Shown piece after piece: positions 1 through 10,243 of a stretch of DNA of 64,000 nt. The number at the start of each line of letters is the position of its first letter. The first letter of the stretch is position 1. The stretch lies in contig CAYOOP010000005.1 in assembly GCA_964405685.1 (NCBI GenBank), positions 1 to 64,000 on the forward strand, in the 5' to 3' direction. Under the pieces are notes generated by a model. The model was not told the DNA's origin, searched no databases, and saw nothing but the letters and a program-made list of their open reading frames with translations. A program made the translations under genes and the position numbers. Source of the stretch: CAYOOP01 sp964405685. Lineage in GTDB: Bacteria; Pseudomonadota; Alphaproteobacteria; Rickettsiales; SXRF01.

Positions 1-152
1 GCACCACTTCGGAGTTGGTTCGGGTGGTGTGGACTAAGCGTAAGCGGGCTAGTTCTGCTCCTGATAATGTAGCATAATCAATATGTTATACTGCTTTAGT
101 TTTTGGTGTACGAATGAGTGTGTTTGGAGTAACCTCCGGCGCTTATCATTTG
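1..152. other. Left edge, no confident gene
   Basis: Two short frames run in from the window edge, one stopping at 70-72 and one at 75-77. Either could be the 3' end of a gene that starts outside the window, but neither is recognisable. The segment has an extended -10-like TG-T-TATACT at 84-92 with no clear -35, which could help drive the glycan operon. Nothing else is seen here. Confidence 0.3.
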
Positions 153-299
153 AGGGCACCTCTATTAACCCTAACTTTGGCTTCAAATCTGCTTGGAATG
201 GAGCCTCCTCGTAAAAGCATGTACTTTATGTACACTGGCTTTTTCTCGGTATCCATTCCTTCGCGCTTTATTGCAAAAGCGGGTTAATAGAGGTGCCCT
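153..299. mobile_element. MITE-like element with 19-bp terminal inverted repeats
   Basis: A perfect 19-bp inverted repeat bounds this 147-bp segment: left arm 153-171, right arm 281-299. The interior codes for nothing obvious and contains a nearly palindromic core around 222-236 plus a shorter inner inverted repeat (GGAATGGA and TCCATTCC), so the whole unit could fold on itself. This is the architecture of a miniature inverted-repeat transposable element. The flanks share only the dinucleotide TG, so a target duplication is not convincing. It ends 21 bp before the manC start codon. No transposase is present in the window. Confidence 0.6.
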
Positions 300-320
300 T
301 GAACAAAAACAGTTTTATTG

Positions 321-1726
321 ATGTCTGCTTACGTACAACCTGTCATTCTCTGCGGCGGTTCGGGCACGCGCCTGTGGCCATTGTCACGCGCGGGGTTTCC
401 CAAACAATTCTTGACGCTGTTTGGCAATGAAAGCCTGTTCCAACTCGCCGCTAAACGCTTACAAACGTTGGGTAGTAGCGCACCGCTTGTCGTTTGTAAT
501 GATGAGCATCGGTTTATGGCGCTTGAGCAGCTCCGCGAATTACATATCGTGCCGACCGCACTCATCTTGGAACCCAAAGGTAAAAACACCGCGCCCGCAC
601 TCACCCTTGCTGCCCTTGCGGCGATAGAAAAAGGCGAAGATCCGATATTGATTGTCACCCCTGCTGATCAAATGATTCATGATGTGCCCGCCTACACTCA
701 GGCCTTGAGTCAAGCGATCGGCAAAGCGGCGGGCGGCAGTATCGTCGTGCTCGGTATCACACCAGACCGCCCTGAAACCGGCTATGGTTATATTCATGCA
801 AGTGGTGACACGGTCGATGCATTCGTCGAGAAACCCGACGTTGCAACTGCCGCCAAATACATCCGCGAAGGTCATTATTTCTGGAACAGTGGTATGTTTG
901 TGCTGAAAGCTAGCGTATGGCTCGCTGCTCTTAAACGTTTCCGCCCCGACATCGAAACCGCAACGGCCGCAGCTTGGAAAACCCGTATCGTTGACACTTC
1001 TTTCATTCGCCCCGGAGCTGCCGAATTCGAAACCATACCCGCCGATTCGATTGACTATGCGGTGATGGAAAAATGCCCCGGCACGCTAGATATTCGGATG
1101 GTACCGCTGGATGCCGGATGGAGCGATCTCGGTTCGTGGGACGCCGTCTGGCAAGCCGCCGAGAAAGACGCCAACGGCAACGCCCTCGCCGGTGATGCTC
1201 TCGTGCAAGACGGACGCAATGTATTGGTGCAAGCTTCCAGCCGTTTGGTGAGTGTGGTGGGTGTCAGCGACGTCGTCGTGATTGAAACTGCAGACGCCGT
1301 ACTAGTCGCCGACCGTGCACGCAGCCAAGACGTCAAAAAAGTGGTGGATGCGCTCAACGGCCGCGCGCGTAATGAATATGCGCACCATCGTAAAGTGTTC
1401 CGCCCCTGGGGCTGGTACGATTGTCTGGACGAAGGCCCGCAGTTCAAGGTCAAACGTATTATGGTAAACCCCGGTGCTAGCTTATCGCTGCAAAAACACG
1501 CTAAGCGCGCCGAACATTGGGTGGTGGTGCGCGGCACCGCACACGTCGAATGCGGCGAGAAAACATTGACGCTGAATGAAAACCAAAGCACCTATATTCC
1601 GCTTGGGTTTGCGCATCGCCTTTCCAACCCCGGTGTTAACGCACTTGAAATCATCGAAGTGCAATCGGGTGTATATTTGGGCGAAGATGACATCGTCCGC
1701 TTGGAAGATAATTACGGGAGAGTCTC

Positions 1727-1730
<4 letters not shown>
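321..1730 (+). CDS. manC: Mannose-1-phosphate guanylyltransferase / mannose-6-phosphate isomerase
   Basis: Makes GDP-mannose from mannose 1-phosphate and GTP, the entry to the GDP-fucose and GDP-perosamine branches encoded just downstream. The 469 residues match the usual length of the bifunctional type II enzyme. The nucleotidyltransferase signature GGSGTRLWPLSR lies at residues 12-23 and the FVEKPD motif near 165. The C-terminal cupin (isomerase) part carries QKH followed by AEHWVVVRG. I chose the ATG at 321; a TTG one codon earlier is also open. There is no strong ribosome binding site, probably because the MITE-like element ends immediately upstream. The stop overlaps the gmd start by ATGA, so the two are probably translationally coupled. 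Confidence 0.95.
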
Positions 1731-2788
<1,058 letters not shown>

Positions 2789-2791
2789 ACC

Positions 2792-3763
2792 GTGGAAAAA
2801 ACGGCGAAAATTTATGTAGCAGGGCACACGGGGCTAGTCGGTTCCGCACTGGTTCGTACGCTGAAATCCCAAGGCTACACCAATCTCCTCACCCGCACTC
2901 ATGCTGAGTTAGATCTCATAAACCAGGCGAAGGTCGATGCGTTTTTCGAGAACGAAAAACCAGACTATGTGTTACTTGCTGCTGCCAGAGTCGGTGGCAT
3001 TCATGCCAATCAAACCTATCCTGCGGAATTTATTTATAGCAACCTTGCGATCAACGTAAACGTGCTAAACGCCGCATGGAAAGCAAACGTCAAGCGTCTG
3101 CTATTTTTAGGTTCCAGTTGCGTTTACCCCAAGCTCGCGCCGCAGCCGATGAAGGAAGAATATCTGCTCACCGGCCCACTCGAATCCACCAATCGCCCCT
3201 ATGCACTTTCCAAAATCGCCAGCATTGAAATGTGCGCGAGCTATAACCGCCAGTATGGCATGCGTAATCTGGCAGTGATGCCCACCAATCTCTACGGCCC
3301 CGGCGACAACTACCACCCCGAGAATTCCCACGTTATCCCCGCTTTGATCCGCAAATTTCAAGATGCCGTCACCACCAACGCTTCCGAAGTCAGCATCTGG
3401 GGCACCGGCGCACCCAAGCGCGAATTCATTTTCAGTGACGACATGGCTGAGGCCTGCGTGTTTCTGATGAATTTACCGGATATGAAATTCGATACGCTCC
3501 TCAACCGCGACGATATGAAGGCATTCCCCCTCATCAATATCGGTGTGGGCACCGATGTCACCATCAAAGACCTCGCCGAAACGATTCGCACTATCACCGG
3601 CTACACCGGCGCACTTACTTTCGACACCACGAAACCTGACGGCACCCCACAGAAATTGCTTGATGTCAGCCGCATCCACGCGCTCGGCTGGCAGGCAAAA
3701 ACACCGCTCAAAGACGGACTCATCCGTGCGCTTGCTGATTACAAAACCCGGCACACCGCATGA
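2792..3763 (+). CDS. fcl: GDP-L-fucose synthase
   Basis: Epimerises and reduces GDP-4-keto-6-deoxymannose to GDP-L-fucose. The 323 aa protein has the Rossmann motif GHTGLVGSA near residues 11-19, SSCVYPK around 107-113 and the catalytic Tyr-x3-Lys in YALSK, all diagnostic of the Fcl/WcaG family. The start is GTG at 2792, three bases after the gmd stop, preceded by a purine-rich AAAGAGAG stretch. The stop overlaps the next gene by ATGA. It is very likely cotranscribed with manC and gmd. Confidence 0.95.
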   Translation: MEKTAKIYVAGHTGLVGSALVRTLKSQGYTNLLTRTHAELDLINQAKVDAFFENEKPDYVLLAAARVGGIHANQTYPAEFIYSNLAINVNVLNAAWKANVKRLLFLGSSCVYPKLAPQPMKEEYLLTGPLESTNRPYALSKIASIEMCASYNRQYGMRNLAVMPTNLYGPGDNYHPENSHVIPALIRKFQDAVTTNASEVSIWGTGAPKREFIFSDDMAEACVFLMNLPDMKFDTLLNRDDMKAFPLINIGVGTDVTIKDLAETIRTITGYTGALTFDTTKPDGTPQKLLDVSRIHALGWQAKTPLKDGLIRALADYKTRHTA

Positions 3764-5547
3764 AAATCATTATTCAAAACATCCTATTTTTATTCCCCGG
3801 CCGCGACCGATTAAAACTGCTCATTCTCCTTGTTGCTATCATCGTCACTGCCATATTCGAAGTTGCGGGCGTTGCCTCCATCATGCCATTTATGGCGCTG
3901 ATTGCGAGCCCGGATGCGGTGATGCAAAATCCCATGTTCACCCGCCTTGGCAGCTGGGTCGGCGCTAACGATACAACGTCTATGCAATTCGCCGCCGGCG
4001 TGCTGACGCTGGTGTTGCTGTTCCTAAGCAACATGTCCGCGCTCGTCTGTCACTGGCTGTTGCTCAAATTCTCACATAGCCGCGGCCACGTCGTCTCTAG
4101 CCGCTTGCTCGCGCATTATCTCGCGCAGCCCTACGAATTTTTCTTGAATCACCACACCGCCGAACTCAGCAAAAACATCTTAAACGAGGTGCAGCGTATG
4201 ACGGGTGCTGTCATCATCCCCGTGCTTCAACTCGTCGCGCGTTCGATTGTAGCATTGTGCATGATCGGCCTATTACTCGCACTCTACCCAGGCATGACGC
4301 TGGTGGTCGCTACTGCGATCGGCTTACTTTACGCAACAATCTATCTCATCATCCGCCGCAAACTCGCCGTCAATGGTCGTGGGGTGATGGAAGCCGAAAG
4401 CAAAAAATTCACCACCGTCTCTGAAGCCTTCGGCGGCGTAAAAGACGTGCTACTCACCGGCCGTCAAGCCTTCTTCACCCAGCGTTTCAACACGGCCTCC
4501 AAACGCCATTCGCGCTACACCGCCGTTGCTGAGGCCTGGAGCCTGCTCCCCAAATACGCGCTCGAACTCATGGCGTTTGGGTGCATCGTCATCATGGCGA
4601 TGTATTTGTTGCGCCACTCCAGCACCGAAGCGGTGATGCCTGTGCTAGCAATTTACGCCTTTGCTGGTTATCGCCTTATGCCCGCCATGCAACAAATTTA
4701 CGGTAACCTCGTACTCATTCGCTACCACGGCGCGGCCCTCAACAATATCGTGCGCGAACTACGCGAACTTCCCATGCCGCTTACGCAAACCACCGAACCG
4801 CTCACCTTCAATGCGCCATTGCAATTGCAGCACGTAAGCTATGCCTATCCACGCACCGAAACGACACTACAAGATATCAACCTCACCATCACGCCCCGCA
4901 CCACGATTGGTTTTGCCGGCATGTCCGGTGCCGGAAAAACCACGCTGGTAGATATCATTCTCGGCCTTTTGCCACTAACATCGGGCCAGATGAAAATAGG
5001 TGAAACTTCACTCACCACCGCCAATCGCCGCAGTTGGCAATCATTGCTTGGCTACGTCCCACAATCTATTTATCTCACCGATGACACCATCGCCTCCAAC
5101 GTCGCTTTCGGCCTACCACCAGAAGAAATCGATACCGCAAAACTAGAACGCGCGGCTGAGCGCGCGCATCTGCATGAATTTATTATGACGCTTCCCCAAG
5201 GCTACCAATCCTTGGTCGGTGAGCGTGGCATACGCCTCTCCGGCGGCCAACGTCAACGCATCGGCATCGCCCGCGCGCTCTACCGCGAACCCGCACTGCT
5301 CATTCTCGACGAGGCAACGAGCGCGCTCGATAACCTCACCGAAAATGCCGTGATGGAAGCGATCAACGAAATGTCCGGCACCCTCACCATGCTCATCATC
5401 GCCCACCGCCTCTCCACGCTCAAATGCTGTGATCGCATCATCCTCATGGAAGCAGGCCGGATTGTAGATGAGGGCACCTATGAAGAATTGATGAAACATT
5501 CCGAACCCTTCAAGAAAATGGCCAACGCCAAGGATGGAATTGTATGA
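3760..5547 (+). CDS. ABC transporter, lipid-linked glycan flippase (PglK/MsbA-like)
   Basis: A fused exporter half-transporter of 595 aa: about six membrane helices in residues 1-320, then one ATPase domain (about 345-590). The ATPase has Walker A GMSGAGKTTL, signature LSGGQRQR, Walker B LLILDEATSAL and the H-loop AHRLST. The opening FEVAGVASIMPFMA resembles PglK-type flippases, which turn undecaprenyl-linked oligosaccharide across the inner membrane. No Wzx-type flippase is seen in the window, so this is the best candidate for glycan export from this locus. That role is inferred from family and context; MsbA-like lipid A transport is the alternative. It overlaps both neighbours by ATGA. Confidence 0.85.
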   Translation: MKIIIQNILFLFPGRDRLKLLILLVAIIVTAIFEVAGVASIMPFMALIASPDAVMQNPMFTRLGSWVGANDTTSMQFAAGVLTLVLLFLSNMSALVCHWLLLKFSHSRGHVVSSRLLAHYLAQPYEFFLNHHTAELSKNILNEVQRMTGAVIIPVLQLVARSIVALCMIGLLLALYPGMTLVVATAIGLLYATIYLIIRRKLAVNGRGVMEAESKKFTTVSEAFGGVKDVLLTGRQAFFTQRFNTASKRHSRYTAVAEAWSLLPKYALELMAFGCIVIMAMYLLRHSSTEAVMPVLAIYAFAGYRLMPAMQQIYGNLVLIRYHGAALNNIVRELRELPMPLTQTTEPLTFNAPLQLQHVSYAYPRTETTLQDINLTITPRTTIGFAGMSGAGKTTLVDIILGLLPLTSGQMKIGETSLTTANRRSWQSLLGYVPQSIYLTDDTIASNVAFGLPPEEIDTAKLERAAERAHLHEFIMTLPQGYQSLVGERGIRLSGGQRQRIGIARALYREPALLILDEATSALDNLTENAVMEAINEMSGTLTMLIIAHRLSTLKCCDRIILMEAGRIVDEGTYEELMKHSEPFKKMANAKDGIV

Positions 5548-6572
5548 CTCTCGCCCCTTATTTTACGCCCCAGAATCAACGCTGCCTCGTTATCGCCGAA
5601 GTCGCGCAATCGCACGATGGTAACATCAATCTCGCGCATGATTTTGTGGATGCCGTCGCAAAAACGGGTGCAGACGCCATCAAATTCCAAACCCACATCG
5701 CAGCTGCCGAAAGCACGCTTGCCGAACCCTTCCGCGTGAAATTCAGCACGGATGCCACGCGCTACAGCTATTGGCAGCGCATGGAATTTATCCCCCAAGA
5801 GTGGCAGGGCCTCGCCGACCATGCCAAAAAACTCGGCCTTGTTTTTCTAAGTTCTCCTTTCTCCATGGAAGCGTGCGATTTGCTCGAATCCATCGGCATG
5901 GAAGCCTGGAAAGTCGCCTCCGGCGAAATCACCAACACGCCGATGCTTAAACGCATGGCCGCCAGCAAAAAACCCGTCATCCTCTCCAGCGGCCTCGCCA
6001 CGTGGGACGAATTGGACGAAGCGGTTTCTATTGTTAAACATAATCCTCACGCTGTATTGCAGACCACCACCATGTACCCCACGCCGCCACAGCACGTCGG
6101 TTTCAATGTACTGACTGAAATGTCCAAGCGCTATGGTTGCACGGTAGGTTTGTCTGACCATTCCGGCACCATCTTCCCTGGCCTTGCAGGCTATGCCCTC
6201 GGTGCACGAATACTGGAAGTGCATGTTGCGCTTTCTAAAGATATGGTTGGACCGGATGTGTCCTCATCTCTAGTGCCCGAAGAGCTCACACAACTGGTGC
6301 AAGGTCTACGATTTTTGGAACAAGCCACCACCCATCCCGTCGATAAAAACGCTGCGGCCAAAAACGCACAAGAACTGCGCACAATATTTTCCAAAAGCAT
6401 CGTTGCCGCTAAGCCATTGAAAGCTGGTGTAATCTTAACCGCAGGCGATCTGGCGCTTAAAAAACCCGGCGGCGGTCTACCGCCTAAAGCACTGGAATCA
6501 CTTTACGGTAAGCAGCTGTTGCGCGATTTGAACACAGATGATAGGCTCTCCGACGCTGATTTTAAAGCGTAA
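5544..6572 (+). CDS. neuB: N-acetylneuraminate synthase family (nonulosonic acid synthase)
   Basis: Condenses phosphoenolpyruvate with a 6-carbon amino sugar to form a 9-carbon nonulosonic acid. The 342 aa protein has an N-terminal TIM barrel with IAEVAQSHDG, ADAIKFQTH, KVASGEI and GLSDHSG, and a C-terminal SAF/antifreeze-like domain (FSKSIVAAKPLKAG onwards). With NeuC and NeuA nearby the product could be Neu5Ac-like or legionaminic-like. The sequence alone does not settle this, and no dedicated legionaminic or pseudaminic dehydratase/aminotransferase pair is seen next to it. Confidence 0.9.
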   Translation: MTLAPYFTPQNQRCLVIAEVAQSHDGNINLAHDFVDAVAKTGADAIKFQTHIAAAESTLAEPFRVKFSTDATRYSYWQRMEFIPQEWQGLADHAKKLGLVFLSSPFSMEACDLLESIGMEAWKVASGEITNTPMLKRMAASKKPVILSSGLATWDELDEAVSIVKHNPHAVLQTTTMYPTPPQHVGFNVLTEMSKRYGCTVGLSDHSGTIFPGLAGYALGARILEVHVALSKDMVGPDVSSSLVPEELTQLVQGLRFLEQATTHPVDKNAAAKNAQELRTIFSKSIVAAKPLKAGVILTAGDLALKKPGGGLPPKALESLYGKQLLRDLNTDDRLSDADFKA

Positions 6573-6592
6573 CCTCTTGAGCCACCGCCCAA

Positions 6593-7768
6593 ATGCAAGC
6601 GAAACGAAAAATTGCCGTGATATTGGTCGACCGCGCGAATTACGGGCGGATGAAACCGGTCATGACCGCGATTCAAAAAACCCCGGCGATCGACATGCAA
6701 GTCGTCTGCTCCGGCACCATGGTGCTCGAGCGCTTCGGTGCGCCCGTTAAAAACGTACGGAAAGACGGCTTCGAAGTACACGCCGAAGTCTTCATCGAAC
6801 TCGAAGGCTCCAACCCCACCACCATGGCCAAATCCCTAGGTTTTGCCGTCATCGAATTCGCCAGCGAATTTCAACGCCTGAAACCCGATATGGTGTTGAT
6901 TATCGGTGATCGCTACGAAGCCTTAGCTGCCGCTCTCGCAGCCTCCTACATGAACATCTGTGTCGCCCATATCCAAGGCGGCGAAGTCAGCGGCTCGATC
7001 GACGAAAGTGCCCGCCACTGCCTCACCAAACTCGCGCAATACCATTTCCCCTCCACCAAGCGCGCCGCCGAATACATCCTACGCATGGGCGAACGCGCAG
7101 ACACCGTCTTCCATGTCGGCTGCCCCAGCGGCGACATCGCCCTCTCGCTCGACACCACGCTCCCCGGCGACATTTTCGAACGTGGTGTCGGTGGCCATGT
7201 GGATCCGAAAAAACCGTATCTCCTTGTTATCTTCCACCCCATCACCACCGAATATGGCGTAGAAACCAACGAGACTCGCGAACTCCTAGAAGCCATCGCC
7301 GACAGCGGCCAACAAGCCCTATGGCTCTGGCCTAACATCGATGCTGGTTCCGACCACGTCAGCAAAGCCATCCGCACCTACCGCGAATTAAACGATGACT
7401 CATGGCTGCGCCTGGTCAAAAACTATCCGCCAGACACCTACCTCAAAATCTTGGCAAACGCTGCCTGCGCCGTCGGCAACAGCAGCAGCTTCGTGCGTGA
7501 CTCTAGCTTCTTCGGCACACCCGTGGTCCTAGTCGGTGATCGCCAACACGGTCGCGAATATGCAGACAATCTTACCACCAGCGCGTGCACCAAAGCGGAT
7601 ATTGGGAAAGCGCTCAAACGCCAGCTAGCGCATGGACGTTACACCCCAAGTCGTTTATATGGGGACGGAAAAGCGAGTACCCGCATCGCCGAGGCGCTTG
7701 CGCAGGTGCCCATCTACATTCAAAAAACACTCGATTTTGTCAGCGAAAAAGTGAAGGAGGCAGTATGA
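6593..7768 (+). CDS. neuC: UDP-N-acetylglucosamine 2-epimerase (hydrolysing), NeuC/LegG-like
   Basis: Releases the free 2-epimerised amino sugar from its nucleotide, supplying the substrate of NeuB. The 391 aa protein has the GT-B-like epimerase fold of the WecB/NeuC family. Visible signatures are IGDRYEALAAALAA, AHIQGGEVSGSIDESARH, FHPITTE and, in the C-terminal half, GNSSSFVRDSSFFGTP with VLVGDRQHGRE. It starts 21 bp after neuB and overlaps the next gene by ATGA. Whether the donor is UDP-GlcNAc, a 2,4-diacetamido sugar or a GDP-linked version cannot be told from the sequence. Confidence 0.88.
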   Translation: MQAKRKIAVILVDRANYGRMKPVMTAIQKTPAIDMQVVCSGTMVLERFGAPVKNVRKDGFEVHAEVFIELEGSNPTTMAKSLGFAVIEFASEFQRLKPDMVLIIGDRYEALAAALAASYMNICVAHIQGGEVSGSIDESARHCLTKLAQYHFPSTKRAAEYILRMGERADTVFHVGCPSGDIALSLDTTLPGDIFERGVGGHVDPKKPYLLVIFHPITTEYGVETNETRELLEAIADSGQQALWLWPNIDAGSDHVSKAIRTYRELNDDSWLRLVKNYPPDTYLKILANAACAVGNSSSFVRDSSFFGTPVVLVGDRQHGREYADNLTTSACTKADIGKALKRQLAHGRYTPSRLYGDGKASTRIAEALAQVPIYIQKTLDFVSEKVKEAV

Positions 7769-8478
7769 AAGCAGTCGTAGGAGACGGCCTAAAAGCTGAA
7801 CGCGCCAACTGGAATTTTTCCGGGGACGTCGCCAAAAATTTTGACAGCCACGTATCCAAATCCGTGCCGCTCTACCACGAAGGCCACCAACTGGTGTGCG
7901 AGGTGAGCGATTTCTTTTTGAAACCCGGTTCACTCGCCTATGAAATCGGCTGCTCCACCGGCGCACTCACGCAAAAACTCGTGGACCACCACTCCACCAA
8001 AACCGGCGTACGCTTCATCGGCGTGGATGTCGAAGCCGACATGGTCGAGATCGCCAAAAAACGTGTTAAAGCCCCAAATGTATCGTTCGTGGTGGATGAT
8101 GTCATGCAAATGGAAATAGAGCCGTGTGATCTGATTGTCTGCTACTACACCGTGCAGTTCATTCGCCCGAGCGTGCGTCAAGCTTTGATCGATAAACTCT
8201 ACAACTCCTTGCAATGGGGCGGTGCGCTCATCATGTTTGAAAAAGTCCGCGGCGCGGATGCGCGGTTTCAGGATATGTTCGCACGGATGTATGATGACTA
8301 CAAACTCGCGCAAGGGTATACGCCGGATGAAATCGTCTCCAAAGCGCGCAGCCTCAAGGGCGTGCTCGAACCCTTCTCCACCCAAGGCAATATCGACCTC
8401 CTAAAACGCGCCGGTTTCGTCGATATCGTCTCGATCATGAAATATATTTGTTTTGAAGGGTTCGTGGCGATCAAATGA
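7765..8478 (+). CDS. CmoA-like SAM-binding enzyme (carboxy-SAM synthase family)
   Basis: A 237 aa Rossmann-fold protein that aligns by eye along most of its length with CmoA, which makes carboxy-S-adenosylmethionine from SAM and prephenate for tRNA modification. Shared features in order are WNF near 16, SVPLY at 33-37, the SAM-loop GCSTGALT at 62-69, QF-x-RPS-x-RQALIDKLY at 131-146, WGGALIMFEK at 151-160, an acidic/aromatic DD-x-K-x-AQGY stretch and AGF near the end. CmoA's carboxylate-binding arginine has a candidate at Arg195, but my remembered alignment puts it one place off. It starts at ATG 7765 behind AAGGAGG, overlapping neuC. Its place between neuC and neuA suggests a glycan role rather than tRNA. 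An ordinary sugar methyltransferase is the alternative. Confidence 0.7.
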   Translation: MKAVVGDGLKAERANWNFSGDVAKNFDSHVSKSVPLYHEGHQLVCEVSDFFLKPGSLAYEIGCSTGALTQKLVDHHSTKTGVRFIGVDVEADMVEIAKKRVKAPNVSFVVDDVMQMEIEPCDLIVCYYTVQFIRPSVRQALIDKLYNSLQWGGALIMFEKVRGADARFQDMFARMYDDYKLAQGYTPDEIVSKARSLKGVLEPFSTQGNIDLLKRAGFVDIVSIMKYICFEGFVAIK

Positions 8479-9539
8479 CGTTTGACATTCACGATGAAAA
8501 AAGCCGCCTGACGGCCAAAAATGCCTTCGATGGCAATTTGCTCTACGGTGCCGGTAGTTTCCATGCCAAAACCAATCGTAGCGGCGAAGGCAAACCCTCC
8601 AGTGGTGGTCCTACGCGCGAACATGCAAAAGTGATTGTAGATACAGGCACGGAGCGGTTTCAGCGTATTGATGGCATTTGGGAAGATGTAAACCAATGCC
8701 CGGTGTGCGATAGCAAAGAACGCGAATTTTTTCTAAGTCGTATGGGGCTCGATATTTATCGCTGCACAGGCTGTACCCACCGTTACTTAAGCCCGCGCGT
8801 GAAATTCGATGTAGCTGAGAAAATATATGGTGATGATAAAACTGCTTCTGACATCTATACTCAACCACTGCAGGTTTCGATTGACGAAACCAAATACCAA
8901 TATGGGCTCGACCTGATTGACCAATTAAAACCACCCGCGCGCGATAAAATTCTAGATCTCGGCTGCGGTGCCGGCACCATGCTCAAAATGGCGGATAGGG
9001 CAGGGTGGAAGCATTGTGTGGGCGTGGATATCAACGAGCGCTACAGCAGCATGTACGCGCAAACCCCCGGTGTGCAATTCATCAATTCTAGCTTTGAACG
9101 CCTCGACAAAGACAAGCTTGGGAAAGACTATGACGCGATTTCCATGTGGTCTGTGCTTGAGCATTTGTACGACAAGCACGCGATTTTAAAAGACCTGGTA
9201 ACGATGCTGAAAACGGGTGGCCTGATGTTTATTTTGGTGCCAAACGCTGCCTCGCTTGCAACACGCCTCATGCGCGAAATGTCGCCCACCTATAATTGGA
9301 AACACGTGTCTCACTTCACGCCGAAAAGTTTGGTAAAAGTAATGGAACGTCACGGCCTAAAATGCGTGTTTCACGAAACGGTGATTACCGAGATTGATAA
9401 CATCAAAAGCTACATGTCCGGCGAATACCCGTATCATGGCTACGGCGACCCCGACCATTTGTTCGATCACATCACGCCCGAGTATTTGCATACACACATG
9501 CTCGGTAGCCGCCAGATTGCGATATTTAGGAAGTCATGA
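8475..9539 (+). CDS. Class I methyltransferase with N-terminal zinc ribbon
   Basis: 354 aa. Residues of roughly 74-95 form a CPVC...CTGC zinc-ribbon-like knuckle preceding a SAM-dependent methyltransferase domain with LDLGCGAGTML, GVDINERY and WSVLEHLYD. This is the layout of many sugar C- or O-methyltransferases in glycan loci (Methyltransf_23 type). It overlaps the CmoA-like gene and neuA by ATGA at both ends, so all three are probably made together. It could transfer a methyl group, or a carboxymethyl group if its neighbour truly makes carboxy-SAM; the latter is speculation. Confidence 0.75.
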   Translation: MTFDIHDEKSRLTAKNAFDGNLLYGAGSFHAKTNRSGEGKPSSGGPTREHAKVIVDTGTERFQRIDGIWEDVNQCPVCDSKEREFFLSRMGLDIYRCTGCTHRYLSPRVKFDVAEKIYGDDKTASDIYTQPLQVSIDETKYQYGLDLIDQLKPPARDKILDLGCGAGTMLKMADRAGWKHCVGVDINERYSSMYAQTPGVQFINSSFERLDKDKLGKDYDAISMWSVLEHLYDKHAILKDLVTMLKTGGLMFILVPNAASLATRLMREMSPTYNWKHVSHFTPKSLVKVMERHGLKCVFHETVITEIDNIKSYMSGEYPYHGYGDPDHLFDHITPEYLHTHMLGSRQIAIFRKS

Positions 9540-10243
9540 TCAAGGGCCAGCCTCTCACCGCCATCATCCCCGTCCGCGGCGGCTCCAAAGGCATTCCCGG
9601 CAAAAACCTCTATCGCTTGGGCAAAGACACGTTGCTCGAGCGCAGTATCAAACTCGCTAAAACATGCAAGTATGTTGACCGCGTGCTTGTGACCACCGAC
9701 GACACCGAAATGTACGCAATCGCCAAAAAACACAACGCTGCCGCACCAACTTTACGCCCTGCGCATCTTGCAACCGACACGGCCAGCACCGTTGATGTCG
9801 TACTCGATTTGATCGAAACCGCAGCCATCGAAGGCTACGTATTATTGCTGCAAGTCACCTCACCCCTCCGCACACTTGCCGACTTCAACACCCTCTGCAA
9901 AATCTTCGATTCCGCAAAGGCCGATGCCATCGTCAGCGTTACCCCGCACGATGCGCCGCATCCTGACAAAATCCAAATAATCGAAGACGGTTTCATGGTG
10001 CCTTATACCGGCAAAGACCCCTCCATCGCCCGCCAGCTCTTGCCTACAGTCTATGCCCTAAACGGCGCATTTTACCTGACGCACAGAAACACAGTCATGG
10101 AAAAACGCAGCTTCACCCCGCCGCACACGCTGCCCTACATCATGCCCAAAGAACGCAGCCTAAACCTCGACGGTCCGCTCGATCTGCTTTTGCTCGAAGC
10201 CATGGTCGAAAAGGGTAAATTTGCCTTGGAAGAGTATGACTAA
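9536..10243 (+). CDS. neuA: CMP-nonulosonic acid (CMP-sialic acid) synthetase
   Basis: Activates the nonulosonic acid with CTP to give the CMP-sugar donor. The 235 aa protein has the cytidylyltransferase signature IIPVRGGSKGIPGKN, the TTDD motif, LLLQVTSPLRT and the later ALNGAFY / SLNLDGPLDLLLLE region. Size and motifs fit NeuA/LegF/PseF-type enzymes without a C-terminal esterase domain. It is coupled to the methyltransferase upstream by ATGA, and its 3' end overlaps the next gene by 8 bp. Confidence 0.9.
   Translation: MIKGQPLTAIIPVRGGSKGIPGKNLYRLGKDTLLERSIKLAKTCKYVDRVLVTTDDTEMYAIAKKHNAAAPTLRPAHLATDTASTVDVVLDLIETAAIEGYVLLLQVTSPLRTLADFNTLCKIFDSAKADAIVSVTPHDAPHPDKIQIIEDGFMVPYTGKDPSIARQLLPTVYALNGAFYLTHRNTVMEKRSFTPPHTLPYIMPKERSLNLDGPLDLLLLEAMVEKGKFALEEYD

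Noticed and set aside
3..77. C-terminal end of a gene entering from the left
   Set aside because: Two frames are open to the edge and neither short peptide is recognisable, so no call is possible.
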